16,108 nucleotides of DNA from Bacteroidota bacterium (GTDB taxonomy: Bacteria; Bacteroidota; Bacteroidia; Bacteroidales; UBA1556): NCBI GenBank assembly GCA_003973505.1, contig QNXT01000122.1, forward strand, positions 1 through 16,108, written 5' to 3'. Each line of letters opens with the position of its first letter. The stretch's first letter is position 1. A model generated the notes under the pieces. It was not told the DNA's origin and did no database searches. It worked only from the letters and a program-made list of their open reading frames with translations. The translations under genes and the position numbers were made by a program. Positions 15,001 to 16,108 of this stretch are shown piece after piece.

Positions 15001-16024
15001 CTTTTGCAGTACCATTATAACAACATCCTACATAATCATCATAAGCATAACCTAAATCAGTATCTACCCACTGACTAAAATACGTTTCAGTCAAACGGAA
15101 AGAAGAACGGTTAATAATTTCATAAGTATAGAATGTCATATTATTAATCTCATCATTAGTAGCAAAAGCAAATGCCTGAGCTCTAATTTCAACACCAATA
15201 GCATTACCACGAGATTCGGTATGGGCATTTCCATTATCGTTAAAAACCCACCATAATGTTTGGTCACCTTTAAGTACCTGGTCTGCCAAGATTCCATTTC
15301 CTTCAGCAGTAGGCTCATAAAAGTAATCTCCATTAGCATCTTTTTTAGGTTTACACAATTCATTATCTACATCATAATATGGATAATCACCTTGTTGCCA
15401 ATCGTAAACTCCATCACCATTCACATCAACGAAAGGAGCTAAAAATTGGTTTTGATTTTTTGAAACATCACCATTACCTGGCCAATCCTGAATTGATTTA
15501 GGCACAGTATAATCAGGATACTCTGAAGTATTACCATATTTTACTAAAAACTCATCAACATCTTCACGATAGATAACAAAGTGCTTATCATACTTTGAAC
15601 ATACTTCCTGAGTAACAGAAGCTTTACCATCATCGGTTAATGGTCCTGGCCAATAGTCATTACCATATCCACGATAACGTTGAAACGCTCCCTTTAACTG
15701 ACCGTTAACATCCAATCCTCCAAGCCAAAGCGAAGCTGAAAACATAGAAGTTTTAGTTGAACCTTTAGGAATTTCATACTGACTAATACTTTGTAAATCC
15801 CACCACATGTCGCCACCTGTATTGATACGAGCTCTTACATTATTAAGGTTCAAATCGGTGGCTGACTGAGCAGGAATACAACCCGCAACTCCACTAGTAC
15901 GAGCATTTGGATTAGCGGTTTTTGCATTTTTACCTTCTCCATGCACTTTATCTGCGTAAACTTCTCCAATAAAAAGGAAGTTTATCAGCGCGATAGTGAA
16001 TATACTATATATTATTCTTTTCAT
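12038..16024 (-). CDS. Large secreted protein with T9SS-like C-terminal domain
   Basis: A 1328-residue protein. The signal peptide is MKRIIYSIFTIALINFLFIG then EVYA, cleaved about residue 24. The body shows no enzyme motif that I recognise. It is rich in Asp, Asn, Gly and aromatics, with a calcium-loop-like DVNGDGVYDWQQGDYP (200-215) and short cysteine-bearing stretches (for example VGCCYNG at 332-338). The end looks like a type IX secretion sorting domain: VVPNPYYAFSSYE (1230-1242), RVKITNLPERCTIRIYNTAG (1249-1268), DWDLKN (1284-1289), IASGIYYIHV (1295-1304). Unusually it continues to a tail, WFGVLRPVDLNAF, after the strand where sorting domains normally stop. It would be exported to the surface. 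Upstream 23 bases is the end of a TonB-receptor-like gene, downstream a PorV/PorQ-family barrel. Adhesin, scaffold or ligand-binding roles are all possible. Confidence 0.75.
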   Translation of the reverse strand: MKRIIYSIFTIALINFLFIGEVYADKVHGEGKNAKTANPNARTSGVAGCIPAQSATDLNLNNVRARINTGGDMWWDLQSISQYEIPKGSTKTSMFSASLWLGGLDVNGQLKGAFQRYRGYGNDYWPGPLTDDGKASVTQEVCSKYDKHFVIYREDVDEFLVKYGNTSEYPDYTVPKSIQDWPGNGDVSKNQNQFLAPFVDVNGDGVYDWQQGDYPYYDVDNELCKPKKDANGDYFYEPTAEGNGILADQVLKGDQTLWWVFNDNGNAHTESRGNAIGVEIRAQAFAFATNDEINNMTFYTYEIINRSSFRLTETYFSQWVDTDLGYAYDDYVGCCYNGTAKDGLGKPDHYGLQPPAIGVDFFQGPYMDPDGIDNPDTAADGSMMCDESINGVNFGDSIIDNERFGMRKFVYHNNTGGNAAMTDPELASEYYQLLTGYWKDGVRMRYGGNAHPSAGGTGPECDFMFPDETDPCNWGTGGIPPSPKKWTEQTAGNAPFDRRFMQSAGPFTLESGAVNYITVGIPWARAAAGGPWASVELLRTVDDKAQALFDNCFKVLDGPDAPELTIQEVDRGLILYIENIKASNNANEDYKEEDVTISALGKGYDPYYRFQGYQIYQLKDANVSISQIRDPDKARLVAQCDLKDSVANLVNYVYDENLAAVVPTMMVKAENKGIRHSFKILEDEFATGDTRLINQKKYYFVAIAYAYNEYLKYSQDPNVIGGLYGQKEPYLAGRKAAVGPIQVQVAIPHILTPEADGTVTHSQYGDGPRITRLDGRGNGGHELMLTAESFKNIFENNQLEEVEYVNGKGPINVKVIDPLRVKNAEYVLSFETSTSGGDLNNAGWVLTKNGDLLDSSVVGIEMANEQLFLDEGLSVQIGQAPAAGDEDAFQNGVISATITYQDSSKNWLTGVKDFDGFKPMNWIRSGTIEDKSDAENNDYDPAKWLDPEEHFEKLLGGTWAPYRLASKYKDGPAGTGTFASYKLNILESVDIVFTSDKSKWSRCVVLETGDDQTASQGNAKKFALRDHYSIDKDGNFATTDVGSNNPEDANYISGKGMGWFPGYAISLESGERLNVMYGESSWLVGENGADMQFNPTSTLSTALGDILFGGKHFLYILRHSPDNNGCPAYDAGEWIYNTLKGNASAIKLMRVHREIMWTSIPMLEKSQEWLNNDAIVSLRVSYPYTKNMFAKGSPSSPNNGLPMYKFNTGDLAVEVNNNEAAKNALDIIRVVPNPYYAFSSYEENQLDNRVKITNLPERCTIRIYNTAGVLIRTFKKDEAATFIDWDLKNHAAIPIASGIYYIHVDAPGIGEKVIKWFGVLRPVDLNAF

Positions 16025-16047
16025 AATCGAAACTTTTTAATATCAAA

Positions 16048-16108
16048 TTAGAAGCTGAAGATTACACCAAAACGGATTCTTCGAGGTAAGCTATAATTAT
16101 ATGGGTTA
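16048..16108 (-). CDS. TonB-dependent-receptor-like outer-membrane barrel (C-terminal end only)
   Basis: Only the last 19 codons and the TAA are in the window. Read on the minus strand they give NPYNYSLPRRIRFGVIFSF. A closing strand with alternating residues and a final Phe, after PRRIRFG, is the usual C-terminal signature for BamA-assembled outer-membrane barrels, and the PR-x-hydrophobic-R-FG pattern is typical of Bacteroidota TonB-dependent receptors. The gene stops 23 bases before the large secreted protein on the same strand, so it probably heads that operon. With so little sequence, another barrel type is possible. Confidence 0.6.
   Translation of the reverse strand, partial: NPYNYSLPRRIRFGVIFSF

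Noticed and set aside
14482..15363. Several 70-110-codon frames inside the large secreted protein
   Set aside because: Shadows of the 1328-codon gene; no signals or similarity of their own.

Overview
The window is chromosomal DNA from a member of the Bacteroidota, probably a Bacteroidales/Marinilabiliales-type marine or anaerobic lineage (the order is inference). The pointers are AT-rich DNA, -7 boxes of the Bacteroidota TAnnTTTG type instead of E. coli-like promoters, leaders without strong Shine-Dalgarno sequences, a large secreted protein with a type IX secretion (T9SS)-like C-terminal domain beside a PorV/PorQ-family barrel, and the end of a TonB-receptor-like barrel gene.

Layout, left to right. 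(1) Bases 1-804 (+): the 3' end of tex and a small acyl-CoA-binding protein gene. (2) Bases 819-4029 (-): a two-gene unit, a polysaccharide/lipid flippase followed 10 bases later by an unusual fusion protein with an ECF S-component-like membrane part, an EcfT-like membrane part and a THEP1-type P-loop NTPase. (3) Bases 4347-6325 (+): arcC and an ornithine carbamoyltransferase gene, which together can make ATP from citrulline. (4) Bases 6326-6882: a 557-base gene-free stretch full of inverted repeats: a 110-bp coaxial imperfect palindrome, a 9-bp hairpin, a strong terminator, two adjacent GACGTC palindromes, and a nested REP/MITE-like element with a perfect 34-bp core. (5) Bases 6883-9294 (-): a membrane family-2 glycosyltransferase and a YbhN/UPF0104-type membrane protein, separated by a repeat element built from CTTTGTG units at 10-bp steps. 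(6) Bases 9324-9875 (+): ruvC, apparently with a TTG start. (7) Bases 9886-10769 (-): greA and a HIT-family gene two bases apart, with a leader in front of greA that looks like an attenuator. (8) Bases 10900-16108 (-): TonB-receptor-like gene (end only), a 1328-residue secreted protein, and a PorV/PorQ-family barrel.

How the genes work together. The right-hand locus reads as a surface-protein operon: receptor-type barrel, large T9SS-type cargo, then a barrel of the family that includes the T9SS shuttle PorV. The ArcC/OTC pair forms a short energy-yielding nitrogen catabolic step. The glycosyltransferase and UPF0104 protein, and separately the flippase, suggest envelope glycolipid or polysaccharide work. 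The most unusual protein is the three-part ECF-like/THEP1 fusion at 819-2537. The most unusual non-coding signals are the greA leader and the cluster of palindromic elements at 6334-6758.
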